Positions 1-7,295 of a DNA stretch of 64,000 nt are shown here, piece by piece. This DNA is from Hasllibacter sp963833115 (GTDB lineage: Bacteria; Pseudomonadota; Alphaproteobacteria; Rhodobacterales; Rhodobacteraceae). Position 1 is the stretch's first letter; every line of letters begins with the position of its first letter. The stretch lies in assembly GCA_963833115.1 (NCBI GenBank), contig CAWHWS010000002.1, positions 2,685,259 through 2,749,258 on the forward strand. The letters are read 5' to 3'. Made by a program: the position numbers and the translations under genes. Below the pieces are notes generated by a model, which searched no databases, had not been told where the DNA came from, and was given only the letters and a program-made list of their open reading frames with translations.

Positions 1-1
1 C

Positions 2-547
2 GGCGACGTGAGCGTGCGCTACGGCGTCCACGATTCGCCCTTCGGCGAGGGGCTCTGGTGCGTCACGCCCAGGGGCATCTGCGGCATCGCCTTCACCGCC
101 GAGACGGGCCGTGAGGTCGCGCTCGCCGACATGGCCGCCCGCTGGCCCGCCGCCCGCATGATCGAGGATCCGGCCGCCACCGCCCCCCACGCCGCGGCCA
201 CGTTCGGCGGCGGCACCGGCGCCAACGGCCCGCGCCTGAGCGTCCCCGGCGCCCCGTTCCAGATCAAGGTCTGGGAAGCGCTCCTGCGCATCCCCTCCGG
301 CCACGTCACCACCTATTCCGAGATCGCCGCCGCCATCGGCAACCCCCGCGCCGTGCGCGCCGTGGGCACCGCGGTGGGCCGCAACCCGGTGAGCTGGCTC
401 ATCCCCTGCCACCGGGCGCTGCGCAAGTCGGGCGCGCTCGGGGGCTATCACTGGGGCCTGCCGGTCAAGCGCGCGATGCTCGCCTGGGAGGGCGCGCGCG
501 CCGACGCCGCGCCCGAGGCCGTCGCGCCGGGCCGACGCACCGCCTGA
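2..547 (+). CDS. Methylated-DNA-protein cysteine methyltransferase (5' end outside window)
   Basis: Suicide repair enzyme that transfers the alkyl group from O6-alkylguanine to its own cysteine. The active-site motif IPCHR is visible about 45 residues from the C-terminus, preceded by the DNA-binding helix region (FQIKVWEALLRIPSGHVTTYSEIA) typical of the family. The frame stays open to the first bases of the window, and a GTG at position 8 is the only start-like codon, without a visible ribosome binding site. The fragment begins with a segment like the linker of Ada-type fusions (SVRYGVHDSPFG), so the full gene probably has an upstream AraC-type regulatory domain; that part is inference. A perfect stem-loop follows 70 bases after the stop. 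The methyltransferase assignment is firm, the Ada fusion is not. Confidence 0.88.
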   Translation, partial: GDVSVRYGVHDSPFGEGLWCVTPRGICGIAFTAETGREVALADMAARWPAARMIEDPAATAPHAAATFGGGTGANGPRLSVPGAPFQIKVWEALLRIPSGHVTTYSEIAAAIGNPRAVRAVGTAVGRNPVSWLIPCHRALRKSGALGGYHWGLPVKRAMLAWEGARADAAPEAVAPGRRTA

Positions 548-619
548 CCGAACCGTCCCGCCGCACGGTTAGGCTCGTCGCCGATTGGCGCCGCGCGCGC
601 GTTGGCCCTATGGAACGGA

Positions 620-642
620 GGCCCGTCATCGCATGACGGGCC
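620..642 (+). terminator. Stem-loop terminator after the methyltransferase gene
   Basis: Perfect 10-base inverted repeat (GGCCCGTCAT / ATGACGGGCC) with a 3-base loop, followed by GCTTTCGTT. It lies between the methyltransferase stop and the OmpA-like gene, the expected place for an intrinsic terminator, although the T-run is poor. Confidence 0.6.
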
Positions 643-712
643 GCTTTCGTTGCAAACCCGCTCCGCAGCCGGCCATCAAGAGCCCATCGAGCGCCTTCAG
701 GACACGCCCCAC

Positions 713-1390
713 ATGACCCGAACGACCAGACCCCTCGCCATCGCCGCACCCCTCGCCGCACTGCTCGCCCTGGGCGCCTGCGCGGTCGATCCGGCCGGCC
801 CGCAGCGCAGCAGCGCGGCCGACCCCAACGCCAACGCCCGGCAGAGCGCCATCGCCGGCGGCCTCATCGGCGCCCTCGCCGGCGCCGCGGCGGACGACGA
901 CCGGCGCGTGCGCGGCGCGATCGTCGGCGGCGTGATCGGCGCGGGCGGCGGCGCGGCCATCGGCGCCCGCCTCGACCGGCAGGAGGCCGCGCTGCGCTCG
1001 CAGCTCAACTCCCGCGTCGGCATCGTGAACACGGGCAACGAGCTCATCGTCACGCTGCCGCAGGACATCCTGTTCGACACCGACAGCGCCGCCCTCACCG
1101 GCTCGCTGCGCTCGGACCTCCTGGCGCTGGCCTCCTCGCTCAACGACTTCCCGCAGAGCACCGTCGATATCATCGGCCATGCCGACAACACCGGCGACGC
1201 CGGCTACAACCAGGACCTCTCCACCCGCCGCGCGCAGTCGGTCGCCCGCGCGATCCAGAACGGCGGCGTCTCGGCCTCGCGCCTGCGCGCCTTCGGCCGC
1301 GGGGAGGACAACCCCATCGCCTCCAACCTCACTCCCGAGGGCCGCGCTCAGAACCGGCGCGTGGAGATCGTGATCCGGCCGACCGCCTGA
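713..1390 (+). CDS. OmpA-family outer-membrane lipoprotein with glycine-zipper segment
   Basis: Predicted 225-residue outer-membrane lipoprotein that binds peptidoglycan. The ATG at 713 is chosen because it begins a lipoprotein signal peptide ending in the lipobox LGAC (Cys23). Next comes a Gly/Ala-rich glycine-zipper stretch (roughly residues 45-90: AGGLIGALAGA, GAIVGGVIGAGGGAAIGA), which probably inserts in the membrane. The C-terminal half is an OmpA domain with the peptidoglycan-binding pattern DIIGHADNTGDAGYNQDLSTRRA and a final AQNRRVEIVI. This architecture matches the YiaD/Pal-like family, which anchors the outer membrane to the cell wall. The open frame extends upstream to 602, but that would bury the signal peptide. 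It appears monocistronic, with stem-loops on both sides. Confidence 0.9.
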   Translation: MTRTTRPLAIAAPLAALLALGACAVDPAGPQRSSAADPNANARQSAIAGGLIGALAGAAADDDRRVRGAIVGGVIGAGGGAAIGARLDRQEAALRSQLNSRVGIVNTGNELIVTLPQDILFDTDSAALTGSLRSDLLALASSLNDFPQSTVDIIGHADNTGDAGYNQDLSTRRAQSVARAIQNGGVSASRLRAFGRGEDNPIASNLTPEGRAQNRRVEIVIRPTA

Positions 1391-1392
1391 CC

Positions 1393-1417
1393 GGGGCGGG
1401 AGCACGCTCCCGTCCCC
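1393..1417 (+). terminator. Imperfect stem-loop directly after the OmpA-like gene
   Basis: GGGGCGGGAG, loop CACG, then CTCCCGTCCCC (one bulge), starting two bases after the stop codon. It is a possible first terminator of the OmpA-like gene; no T-run is present. Confidence 0.4.
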
Positions 1418-1436
1418 AGGCGCCGGCCGAACGCAG

Positions 1437-1482
1437 GTTCCGCGCGGCACGACCCCGGACGCACCCGGGTGCCGCGCGGAAC
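1437..1482 (+). terminator. Large stem-loop terminator after the OmpA-like gene
   Basis: Perfect 14-base inverted repeat (GTTCCGCGCGGCAC / GTGCCGCGCGGAAC) separated by 18 bases, 46 bases after the OmpA-like stop. It could terminate transcripts from either direction. It has no T-run, which is common in GC-rich alphaproteobacteria, so a role as a repeat element cannot be excluded. Confidence 0.5.
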
Positions 1483-1818
1483 GACCGCCCGCCGCGCCGC
1501 GCGGGGCACCGGCCGCATCCCGCAGCGCCGGCACGCACAGGCGACGGCCCGGGGCGCGGCGACGCCGCCTCCCGCGCCGCCCCTCCCCGCGCCACCGTCT
1601 CGAACGATCGCGAGCCAGGGCGGGCCGCCGCGAGGCGCCGCCACCCCCGGGCGCCGCTCCGAAGCACAATCGTGCATGACGGGATCGGGGCCGTCGGACC
1701 CGGCGCGTCTCCGCCCACATGCCTTGAAACACCCCGGCAAGCCCGGCACCCGCCTCGCTCCCGCGACCCGGTGGGCGCCCGCTCCGCGGATCGTCGGGGC
1801 CCCGCTGGGGCGGGCCCC
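1483..1818. other. Intergenic region with no recognised gene
   Basis: About 335 bases between the converging OmpA-like gene and the ATP synthase operon. Open frames are long here only because of high GC, and their translations (Arg/Pro/Gly-rich, no domain) look non-coding. Near the atpF stop there is a weak inverted repeat GGGGCCC (1796-1802) / GGGCCCC (1812-1818) that could end the atp transcript. Confidence 0.5.
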
Positions 1819-2382
1819 TCAATGGAGCTTGGCGTCCACCGTCTCGATGGACCGGTCGATCAGCGCCCCGGCGGGGCCTTCGTCCATCCGCTCTGCCACG
1901 ACGCGCGCGGCCGCGGCGGTCGCCACGTCCACGGCGCGGTCGCGCACGTCGCGGATGGCGGCGTCCCGCGCGCTGGCGATCTGTTCCTCGGCCCCGCGGA
2001 TGCGCCGCTCCACGCTGGCGCGGAGGTCGACCTTGGCCTGATCGGCCCCCGCCTGCGCCTCCTCGCGCGCGTTGGAGACGATGCGCTCCGCCTGCTCGGC
2101 CGCCTCGCGCTGCTTGCGCTCGTAGGACGCGAGCACGCCCTGCGCCTCGTCGCGCAGGCGCCGCGCCTCGTCGAGGTCGGCCTGGATTCCCGCCCCGCGC
2201 TTGTCGAGCATCCCGCCCACGAGCTGGGGCACCTTGAAATAGGCCACCACCGCCAGGAAGATCACGAAGCCGATCAGGACGACGAAATCCGTGTTCCGCA
2301 TCGAGAAGAAGCCGTACTCTTCCGCGGCCGCCGCTGGCCCCGCCGTCAGGGCCAGCGCCCCGGCGATCCGATACGCGCTCAT
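1819..2382 (-). CDS. atpF: ATP synthase F0 subunit b
   Basis: 187-residue peripheral-stalk subunit of the F0 sector. The N-terminus looks like a cleavable signal (MSAYRIAGALALTAGPAAAAEE), followed by FFSMRNTDFVVLIGFVIFLAVVAYFKVP, the membrane helix of alphaproteobacterial b subunits. A long charged coiled coil (DEARRLRDEAQGVLASYERK onward) reaches toward F1. Its start overlaps the stop of atpF2 by four bases (ATGA), so translation is probably coupled to that gene. It is the last gene of atpI-atpB-atpE-atpF2-atpF; the F1 genes are not in this window, as is usual in Rhodobacterales where F0 and F1 operons are separate. Confidence 0.95.
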   Translation of the reverse strand: MSAYRIAGALALTAGPAAAAEEYGFFSMRNTDFVVLIGFVIFLAVVAYFKVPQLVGGMLDKRGAGIQADLDEARRLRDEAQGVLASYERKQREAAEQAERIVSNAREEAQAGADQAKVDLRASVERRIRGAEEQIASARDAAIRDVRDRAVDVATAAAARVVAERMDEGPAGALIDRSIETVDAKLH

Positions 2383-3030
2383 GCCGCCATCCTCTCGTCC
2401 ACGGCCGCGTCCACCGCCGCCTGGTCCGCCTCCACGCCCATCGCCTGCACCAGGGCCATGGCCGTCTCGCGCGCCACCTCGCGTGTGGAGGCCGCGGCCT
2501 CCTCGCGGATCGCGCCGATCTGCGCCTCGCCCTCGGCCGATTTCTCGGCGATGCGCGCGTCCGCCTCCGCGATCGCGGCGTCGAGGTCGGCCTGGATGTC
2601 CGCCTTGGCCTTGCCGGCGATGGCCTGCGCCTCGCCGCGCGCGTCCTTGAGCGCCTGCTCGTAGGCCGCCTCGGCCGCCTCGGCCTCGTGGCGCAGGTCC
2701 TCCGCGGCGGCGAGGTCGTTGGTGATCGTCCCCTGCCGCTCGGCCAGGACCGCCCCGATCCGCGGCAGCGCCACCCGGCTCAGGATCAGGTAGATCGCCC
2801 CCAGCGCCACGATCAGCCAGAAGATTCTGGTTCGGGAACCAGTCGAAGCAGAGCTGCGGCATCCCGAGCGCGCCGCCATAGGCGTCCACGCACGCGCCCG
2901 CCGGCGCCACCGGCGCCACGACCGCGCCGTCCGCCGGCACGGCCACGACGGTCGCCGCCCGCGCCGGCTGGACGAGCGCCGCCAGAGCCGCCGTCACGGC
3001 GAGTTGCGTTCTGCGGATCGGGCTGGCCAT
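2379..3030 (-). pseudogene. atpF2: ATP synthase F0 subunit b', reading frame split by one extra base
   Basis: Second stalk subunit (b'), normally pairing with subunit b in phototrophic and related alphaproteobacteria. Two frames must be joined to read it. From ATG 3030 (preceded by GAGGTG) the protein runs through a signal-like N-terminus to the family motif GMPQLCFDWFPNQ. The continuation IFWLIVALGAIYLILSRVALPRI and the coiled coil up to the stop at 2379 lie in the next frame. Removing one A of the AA pair at 2825-2826 restores a continuous protein of 216 residues. An internal ATG at 2879 could start a shorter form, but its first residues do not match the family. Either a sequencing or assembly error in an essential gene, or a real frameshift. 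The 3' end overlaps atpF by four bases. Confidence 0.85.
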
Positions 3031-3099
3031 CGGCACCTCGGATTGGTCACGCCCCGGGGATCGCGCCCCCGGGGTCCGTCGGTCGGTCGAGCGGATCGC

Positions 3100-3336
3100 T
3101 CAGACCGCGAACATCAGCAGCAGCGCGACCAGGAACGCGAAGATCCCCAGCGCTTCGGCGAAGGCGATGCCGATGAACAGCGTCGCCGTCTGCCCCGGCG
3201 CGGCCGAGGGGTTGCGCAGCGCGCCGGCGAGGAAGTTGCCCGCCACGTTGCCCACGCCGATCGCGGCGAGGCCCATGCCGAGGGCCGCGAAACCGGCGCC
3301 GATATAGGCGCCCATGAGGATCAGTCCGGCTTCCAT
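3100..3336 (-). CDS. atpE: ATP synthase F0 subunit c
   Basis: 78-residue proteolipid forming the proton-driven rotor ring. It has two hydrophobic helices joined by the polar loop ALRNPSAAPGQ. The proton-binding carboxylate is the Glu in IAFAEALGIF of the second helix, and the first helix has the Gly/Ala pattern GAYIGAGFAALGMGLAAIGVG needed for tight packing. A strong ribosome binding site (AAGGAGATACCCTAATG on the minus strand) precedes the start, fitting the high dose of c subunit. It lies between atpB and atpF2 in the standard order. Confidence 0.97.
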   Translation of the reverse strand: MEAGLILMGAYIGAGFAALGMGLAAIGVGNVAGNFLAGALRNPSAAPGQTATLFIGIAFAEALGIFAFLVALLLMFAV

Positions 3337-3373
3337 TAGGGTATCTCCTTGGGAGGGGTCGATTGGCCCGCGC

Positions 3374-4159
3374 CTAGTGGTGCGGATGGAGCGCGTCCTT
3401 GAGGTAGACGCAGGTGAGGATGGCGAACACGTAGGCCTGGATCGCAGAGACCAGCACCTCGAGCCCGTAGACCGCGACCACGCCGAGGATCGCCAGCGGC
3501 GAGACCGCCAGCACGGCGCCGAACGTGGCGAAGACCTTGATGACCGCGTGCCCCGCCGTCATGTTCCCCGCGAGCCGGATCGAATGGCTGACGGGCCGCA
3601 CGAAATAGCTGATCACCTCGATGATCGCCAGGATCGGGCGCAGCCACAGCGGCGCCGCCGTGACCCAGAACATGCCCAGGAACGCGCCTCCGTGCTTAAC
3701 GAGGCCGAGGATCGTGATGAAGAAGAACACCCCGAACGCCATGAACGCCGTCACCGCGATCTGCGCCGTGGGCGTGAACGCGGTCGGGATGAGGCCGAGG
3801 AAATTGCTGAACAGGATGAACAGGAACAGCGTGAAGATGTAGGGGAAGTAGCGTAGCCCCTCCTTGCCCGTCACGTCCTCGACCATCTTGTGCACGAACA
3901 CGTAGGCCATCTCGGCGATGGATTGCGACCGGCCCGGCACGATCGCCCGCCCCCGCGTGCCCAGCACCATCAGGAGCGCGACCGCGCCCACCGCCATCGC
4001 CATCCAGAACGTCGCGTTGGTGATCGTGTACCAGTGGACCGGGTCGCCCGCCTCGCCGAAGAGGGGCTTCACGATGAACTGGTCCATCGGGTGGAAGGCC
4101 AGGCCCTCGCCCGCCTCTTCCTGCCCCGCCGTCTCGACCAGGAGCGTGTCATCGGCCAT
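3374..4159 (-). CDS. atpB: ATP synthase F0 subunit a
   Basis: 261-residue membrane subunit providing the two proton half-channels at the c-ring. The conserved motif SIRLAGNM contains the essential arginine, and the last helix has the signature LEVLVSAIQAYVFAILTCVYL. Several hydrophobic helices are visible from about residue 45 onward, and length is normal for alphaproteobacteria. The start overlaps the end of atpI by 11 bases, indicating co-translation. Confidence 0.97.
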   Translation of the reverse strand: MADDTLLVETAGQEEAGEGLAFHPMDQFIVKPLFGEAGDPVHWYTITNATFWMAMAVGAVALLMVLGTRGRAIVPGRSQSIAEMAYVFVHKMVEDVTGKEGLRYFPYIFTLFLFILFSNFLGLIPTAFTPTAQIAVTAFMAFGVFFFITILGLVKHGGAFLGMFWVTAAPLWLRPILAIIEVISYFVRPVSHSIRLAGNMTAGHAVIKVFATFGAVLAVSPLAILGVVAVYGLEVLVSAIQAYVFAILTCVYLKDALHPHH

Positions 4160-4472
4160 GCGCGTCGTCTCCCGTCCCGGCGGCGCCGGTCTCCCCGCCG
4201 AGCTCCCTGGCGGTGCGGATCATCACGTTGACACCCGCCGCGAAGCCCAGCAATGCGAACAGGATCAAGAGGAACGGCCGCGTCCCGAGGAACGCGTCCA
4301 ATCCCAGCCCGATCCCCACGCCGATCACGATCCCCGCGACCAGCTCGATGACCATGCGCCACGCCTGCTGCGCGCCGCTGTAATGCTCGTCCGCGCGTGG
4401 CGGCGGGGCGTGCCTCTCGCGCGCGGCGCGCAGCTTCTCGTCGAGATGCCGGAGCCGGTCGCGTTCGGTCAT
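4149..4472 (-). CDS. atpI: ATP synthase accessory protein AtpI
   Basis: 107-residue protein of the AtpI family, implicated in assembling the c-ring and in magnesium supply. The start at 4472 follows GGAGGGCGGGAC. The N-terminal third is charged (TERDRLRHLDEKLRAARERH); two membrane helices follow (AWRMVIELVAGIVIGVGIGLGLDAFLG and PFLLILFALLGFAAGVNVMIR) with the conserved GIVIGVGIGLGLD motif. It opens the F0 operon. A frame extending upstream to 4625 is not supported by any start signal. Confidence 0.92.
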   Translation of the reverse strand: MTERDRLRHLDEKLRAARERHAPPPRADEHYSGAQQAWRMVIELVAGIVIGVGIGLGLDAFLGTRPFLLILFALLGFAAGVNVMIRTARELGGETGAAGTGDDAHGR

Positions 4473-4500
4473 GTCCCGCCCTCCTCGGCGGCCTCCGGAA

Positions 4501-4529
4501 GGGGTATGGCCCGCGGCGCCCGCGGTCAA
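4501..4529 (-). promoter_or_regulatory. Possible promoter of the atp (F0) operon
   Basis: Minus strand TTGACC (4529-4524), 17-base spacer, TACCCC (4506-4501), 29 bases before the atpI start. The -35 box matches the sigma-70 consensus well, the -10 box poorly. This is the best candidate between atpI and the divergent ArsR gene. Confidence 0.35.
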
Positions 4530-4687
4530 GCCGGGCTTCGGCCCCGTATCTTTCACATATCGCCAGCGGCTTGCGGCCTGGCGCCCCGCCCGCCGCGCGC
4601 CCGCGTCGCACCGCGCCGCGTTCAACCCAGCGGTTGAGCATCCCGCCCCGATCTTGCGCCCCCCGCCCCCGCGCGGCAGGAGGGTCC

Positions 4688-5038
4688 ATGCCCCTCGCCC
4701 CCGGATCCCCGGATTTCGACGCGATCTTCGCCGCCCTCGCCGATCCCACGCGCCGGGCGATCCTCGTGATGCTGCTGGAGGACGACATGGCCGTCACGGA
4801 CGTCGCCGCGCCGTTCGACATCTCGCTCGCCGCCATCTCCAAGCACCTGCGGTCGCTCGCGGCAGCCGGCCTCGTCGTGCAGGAGCGGCGCGGCCGCGTC
4901 ACCTGGTGCGCGCTGGAGCCCGCGGGCCTGCGCGCGGCGGCTCTGTGGATGCGGGGGTTCGGCCTGCTCGATCCCGTCGACCTCGACGCGCTCGAGCGGT
5001 TCCTGGCGGCCGAGGGCCTCGCCCCGCCGGCGCCCTAG
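4688..5038 (+). CDS. ArsR-family winged-helix transcriptional regulator
   Basis: 116-residue DNA-binding protein. The ATG at 4688 follows AGGAGGG with a three-base gap. The winged-helix fold is clear: FAALADPTRRAILVMLLEDD, then the recognition helix segment VAAPFDISLAAISKHLRSLAAAGLV, then a wing (VQERRGRVTWCALEP). The phrase ALADPTRRAIL is typical of the ArsR subgroup that often sits beside SRPBCC-type proteins, but no such partner is adjacent. No metal-binding cysteine cluster is visible (a single Cys in the wing), so metal sensing is doubtful. It diverges from atpI. Target genes are unknown. Confidence 0.88.
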   Translation: MPLAPGSPDFDAIFAALADPTRRAILVMLLEDDMAVTDVAAPFDISLAAISKHLRSLAAAGLVVQERRGRVTWCALEPAGLRAAALWMRGFGLLDPVDLDALERFLAAEGLAPPAP

Positions 5039-5065
5039 GGACGCGGCGAGGCCGAGAGTCGCGGC

Positions 5066-5140
5066 CTAGACGAGGCCGGCGAGGCTCAGGACGGCGATGA
5101 CGACCACGATGAGGCCGATGATGTAGATGATGTTGCGCAT
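5066..5140 (-). CDS. 24-residue single-pass membrane peptide
   Basis: A tiny ORF of 24 codons that reads MRNIIYIIGLIVVVIAVLSL and ends AGLV: one continuous hydrophobic helix with a short positively charged N-terminus. The start is preceded by AAAGGAAGGCGCCAC, a good ribosome binding site. Very short proteins beginning like this are, to my recollection, annotated in other Rhodobacterales, but I cannot confirm it here. The function is unknown. It lies alone between the ArsR gene (plus) and lysR (minus, upstream), and might be cotranscribed with lysR as the stop-to-start gap is 18 bases. Confidence 0.65.
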   Translation of the reverse strand: MRNIIYIIGLIVVVIAVLSLAGLV

Positions 5141-5158
5141 GTGGCGCCTTCCTTTTGC

Positions 5159-6109
5159 CTAGATTGCCTCCTCAACCCCCCCCCCCGCGCCCGGTTCCAC
5201 GGCGGCGCCCATCTCGCCCGCCGCCCGCGCCTGGAAGTCGCGCGCCTCCGCCTTGAGCGCGCTCAGGAACGCCTGCACCTTCGTCGTCCGGTGCAGGTCC
5301 ACATGCGTCACCAGCCAGAGCGCGGGCATCCAGTCGTCCGCCGGCTCGAGCACCCGGCGCAGGCCCGGCCAGCTCGGCGCCTCCCAGCACGAGACGAACC
5401 CCAGCCCCGCGCCCGCCACGATCGCCTCGCGCATGATCCGCAGGTCCGTCGCGCGGAACACGACGCGCTCGGGCGGCACCCGCTCGCGCAGCCAGCGGGC
5501 GAAAGGCGCGCGGCTCTCGGCATCCTCCGGCCCGACGAAATCGTGCGACGGCAGGTCGTCCTCGACCCGCGGCACCCCGCGTGCCGCGAGGTAGTCCTCC
5601 GATCCGTAGAGGGCCATCGGCATCGGGATGAAGCGCTGCACCACGTTGTCCGGGTTCTCGGGCGGCGCGCCCGCCCGCACCGCCACGTGCGCCTCCCCGT
5701 ATTCGAGACGCAGGATCCGGTCCCCCGTCACGTAGCGCACGATCAGGCCGGGATGCGCCGCGCGGAACCGCGCCAGCACCGGCACCAGGAGCGGCGAGAC
5801 GGAGTGCAGCGAGGTCACCACGAGGTCGCCCGTCACCTCCTCCCCGCGTCCCTTGATGCGGCTGGCGAGCTGCTCGAACTGATCGTCCGTCGTGCGCGCC
5901 ACCGTCAGGAGGTCGAGCCCCGCCTCCGTCGCGGTGTAGCCCCGCGCGTGCCGCTGGAAGAGCTTGACCCCCAGCCGCGCCTCGAGCGCGCCGACATGGC
6001 GGATCACGGTGGCGTGGTGCACGCCCAGGCTCTCGGCCGCGCCGGACACCGTGCCGGCGCGCGCCACGTGGTACGCGGTGCGGATCTCGTCCCAGGTCTC
6101 CACGGCCAT
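5159..6109 (-). CDS. LysR-family transcriptional regulator
   Basis: 316-residue regulator. The start at 6109 follows GGAGGGCCCCGCG and gives the usual N-terminal winged helix-turn-helix: WDEIRTAYHVARAGTVSGAAESLGVHHATVIRHVGALEARLGVKLFQRHARGYTATEAG. The HTH differs from classic LysR (HHATVIRHVGALE instead of xQPAVSxQIxxLE), as in a subgroup of proteobacterial LysR proteins. A substrate-binding domain follows from about residue 90 (GDLVVTSLHSVSPLLVPVLARF). The last codons include an 11-base G homopolymer on the coding strand (5176-5186). Three CAACCGCG copies upstream might be its operator. Effector and targets are unknown. Confidence 0.9.
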   Translation of the reverse strand: MAVETWDEIRTAYHVARAGTVSGAAESLGVHHATVIRHVGALEARLGVKLFQRHARGYTATEAGLDLLTVARTTDDQFEQLASRIKGRGEEVTGDLVVTSLHSVSPLLVPVLARFRAAHPGLIVRYVTGDRILRLEYGEAHVAVRAGAPPENPDNVVQRFIPMPMALYGSEDYLAARGVPRVEDDLPSHDFVGPEDAESRAPFARWLRERVPPERVVFRATDLRIMREAIVAGAGLGFVSCWEAPSWPGLRRVLEPADDWMPALWLVTHVDLHRTTKVQAFLSALKAEARDFQARAAGEMGAAVEPGAGGGVEEAI

Positions 6110-6133
6110 CGCGGGGCCCTCCTCTCCGGCACA

Positions 6134-6205
6134 CAACCGCGGCGGCGCGCCCTGCGCAACCGCGAACCGTCGGAGCGCCGAAACCGCCCGCCCTGCGCAA
6201 CCGCG
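6134..6205. repeat. Three direct CAACCGCG repeats upstream of lysR
   Basis: CAACCGCG occurs at 6134-6141, 6157-6164 and 6198-6205. The last two belong to a longer identical 16-mer GCCCTGCGCAACCGCG at 6149-6164 and 6190-6205. They lie 25-95 bases upstream of the lysR start, so they may be operator copies or simply a small duplication. Confidence 0.5.
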
Positions 6206-6225
6206 CACAGCCGCGTCCCGGCCCC

Positions 6226-6291
6226 GCGGGCCTGCCGCTCCTGGCCATGGGGCTGGGCGCGCGCGGGCTCGCGCGGCGCCGGCGGGCCTGA
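6226..6291 (+). pseudogene. 3' remnant of a VPLPA-CTERM protein gene
   Basis: The 21 codons before the TGA at 6289-6291 read AGLPLLAMGLGARGLARRRR plus a final A. This closely parallels the C-terminal sorting tail of the intact gene just downstream (AGLPLLAAALGALGLARRRA). No start or recognisable body precedes it in this frame; upstream lies the lysR control region. Best explained as the stump of a deleted tandem paralogue, though chance similarity in GC-rich DNA cannot be fully ruled out. Confidence 0.55.
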
Positions 6292-6443
6292 CCCCGCCCC
6301 GGCGCCGCGTCACCGGCGCGCCGCCCGCCACCCGTCGGCGGCTTCCTGCCTACGGGTCGTCCCTGGCGGGGGGGATTTCGCACCGCGAAGTCCTGGACCC
6401 GCTACGAATGAGGAGTGCCAACCCCGCGTTCGAGGAGGTTCTC

Positions 6444-7259
6444 ATGTCGCTGTCCGCCACCCTTTCACCGGCCGCCTCCCTCGCCCGGAGCGCCGCCTTC
6501 GCCACCTGCCTGTCGGCGCTCGCCACCGCGGCCCTCGCGGTCCCCCTCTCGCCCGGCGGCTTCGTGAGCCGGGACGACCTCGCCCCGGAGGCGGCGCGCG
6601 CGCAACCGGGGGACCCGGCCTTCTTCGGCACGTCCACCGTGCCCGCGTTCGCCAACGAGTCCCTGTCCGCGGACTTCCTCTTCGGCGGCGCGCTGATCTC
6701 CGACTACTTTACCATCACCGGCCAGCTCGTCTCCTTCATCAACCTGACCACGCCGCAGCGGACGGTCTTCGGCTACGAGTTCGGATTCATCACGGACGAG
6801 GGAACCGACGACTTCCCGGGCATCGCGTTTCCCTTCGAGGCGTTCTACGGCGGCGCCAGTGTCACCGGCTTCGCGGGATACGACGTCGAGGTCGCCGTGC
6901 AGGCCGTCGAATCGGACGACCCGCTGCCCGACGTGATCCGCAGCGACGACGGGGATACGATCACGTTCGACTTCCGGAGCGAGGGCCTGCCGAACGGGAT
7001 CCCCGATGACGGCTTCACGCTCTCGACCAACATCGTGGGCGTGCCGATCTTCCTCGCCGTGAACGCCCCCGCCTTCCGCTTCGACGGGACCGGGACGATC
7101 GACCTGGCGGTGGACAGCACCCCCCTCACCGCGCTCGCCACCGGCCCGATCCTCTACGCGCCCGCCGGCGCTCCCGTCGCCCCCATCCCCCTCCCCGCCG
7201 GCCTGCCTCTGCTCGCGGCGGCCCTCGGGGCGCTCGGGCTCGCCCGCCGCCGGGCTTGA
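6444..7259 (+). CDS. VPLPA-CTERM sorting-domain exported protein
   Basis: 271-residue secreted protein. The ATG at 6444 follows GAGGAGG five bases upstream. It has an N-terminal signal (hydrophobic stretch AAFATCLSALATAALAVPLS), a beta-rich, low-cysteine body rich in Asp/Gly/Phe/Thr, and a C-terminal tail PIPLPAGLPLLAAALGALGLARRRA. That tail has a PxPLPAG motif, a hydrophobic helix and an Arg cluster, as in the VPLPA variant of PEP-CTERM signals. Such proteins are processed by an exosortase-type enzyme in the inner membrane and usually end at the cell surface or in extracellular polymer. No exosortase gene is in this window. The body domain is not recognised. A matching tail remnant lies just upstream. 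Confidence 0.8.
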   Translation: MSLSATLSPAASLARSAAFATCLSALATAALAVPLSPGGFVSRDDLAPEAARAQPGDPAFFGTSTVPAFANESLSADFLFGGALISDYFTITGQLVSFINLTTPQRTVFGYEFGFITDEGTDDFPGIAFPFEAFYGGASVTGFAGYDVEVAVQAVESDDPLPDVIRSDDGDTITFDFRSEGLPNGIPDDGFTLSTNIVGVPIFLAVNAPAFRFDGTGTIDLAVDSTPLTALATGPILYAPAGAPVAPIPLPAGLPLLAAALGALGLARRRA

Positions 7260-7295
7260 CCCCCCGGGACCGGGGCGCGTAAGGCGCGCCGATCC

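Noticed and set aside
1469..2664. Two overlapping plus-strand open frames in the gap and across atpF
   Set aside because: Composition is Pro/Arg/Ala/Ser low-complexity, and they overlap the clearly coding atpF on the opposite strand.
2820..2830. Programmed ribosomal frameshifting in atpF2
   Set aside because: No slippery heptamer, no downstream pseudoknot recognised, and the required shift has no precedent in this gene as far as I know. Left as possible but unlikely.
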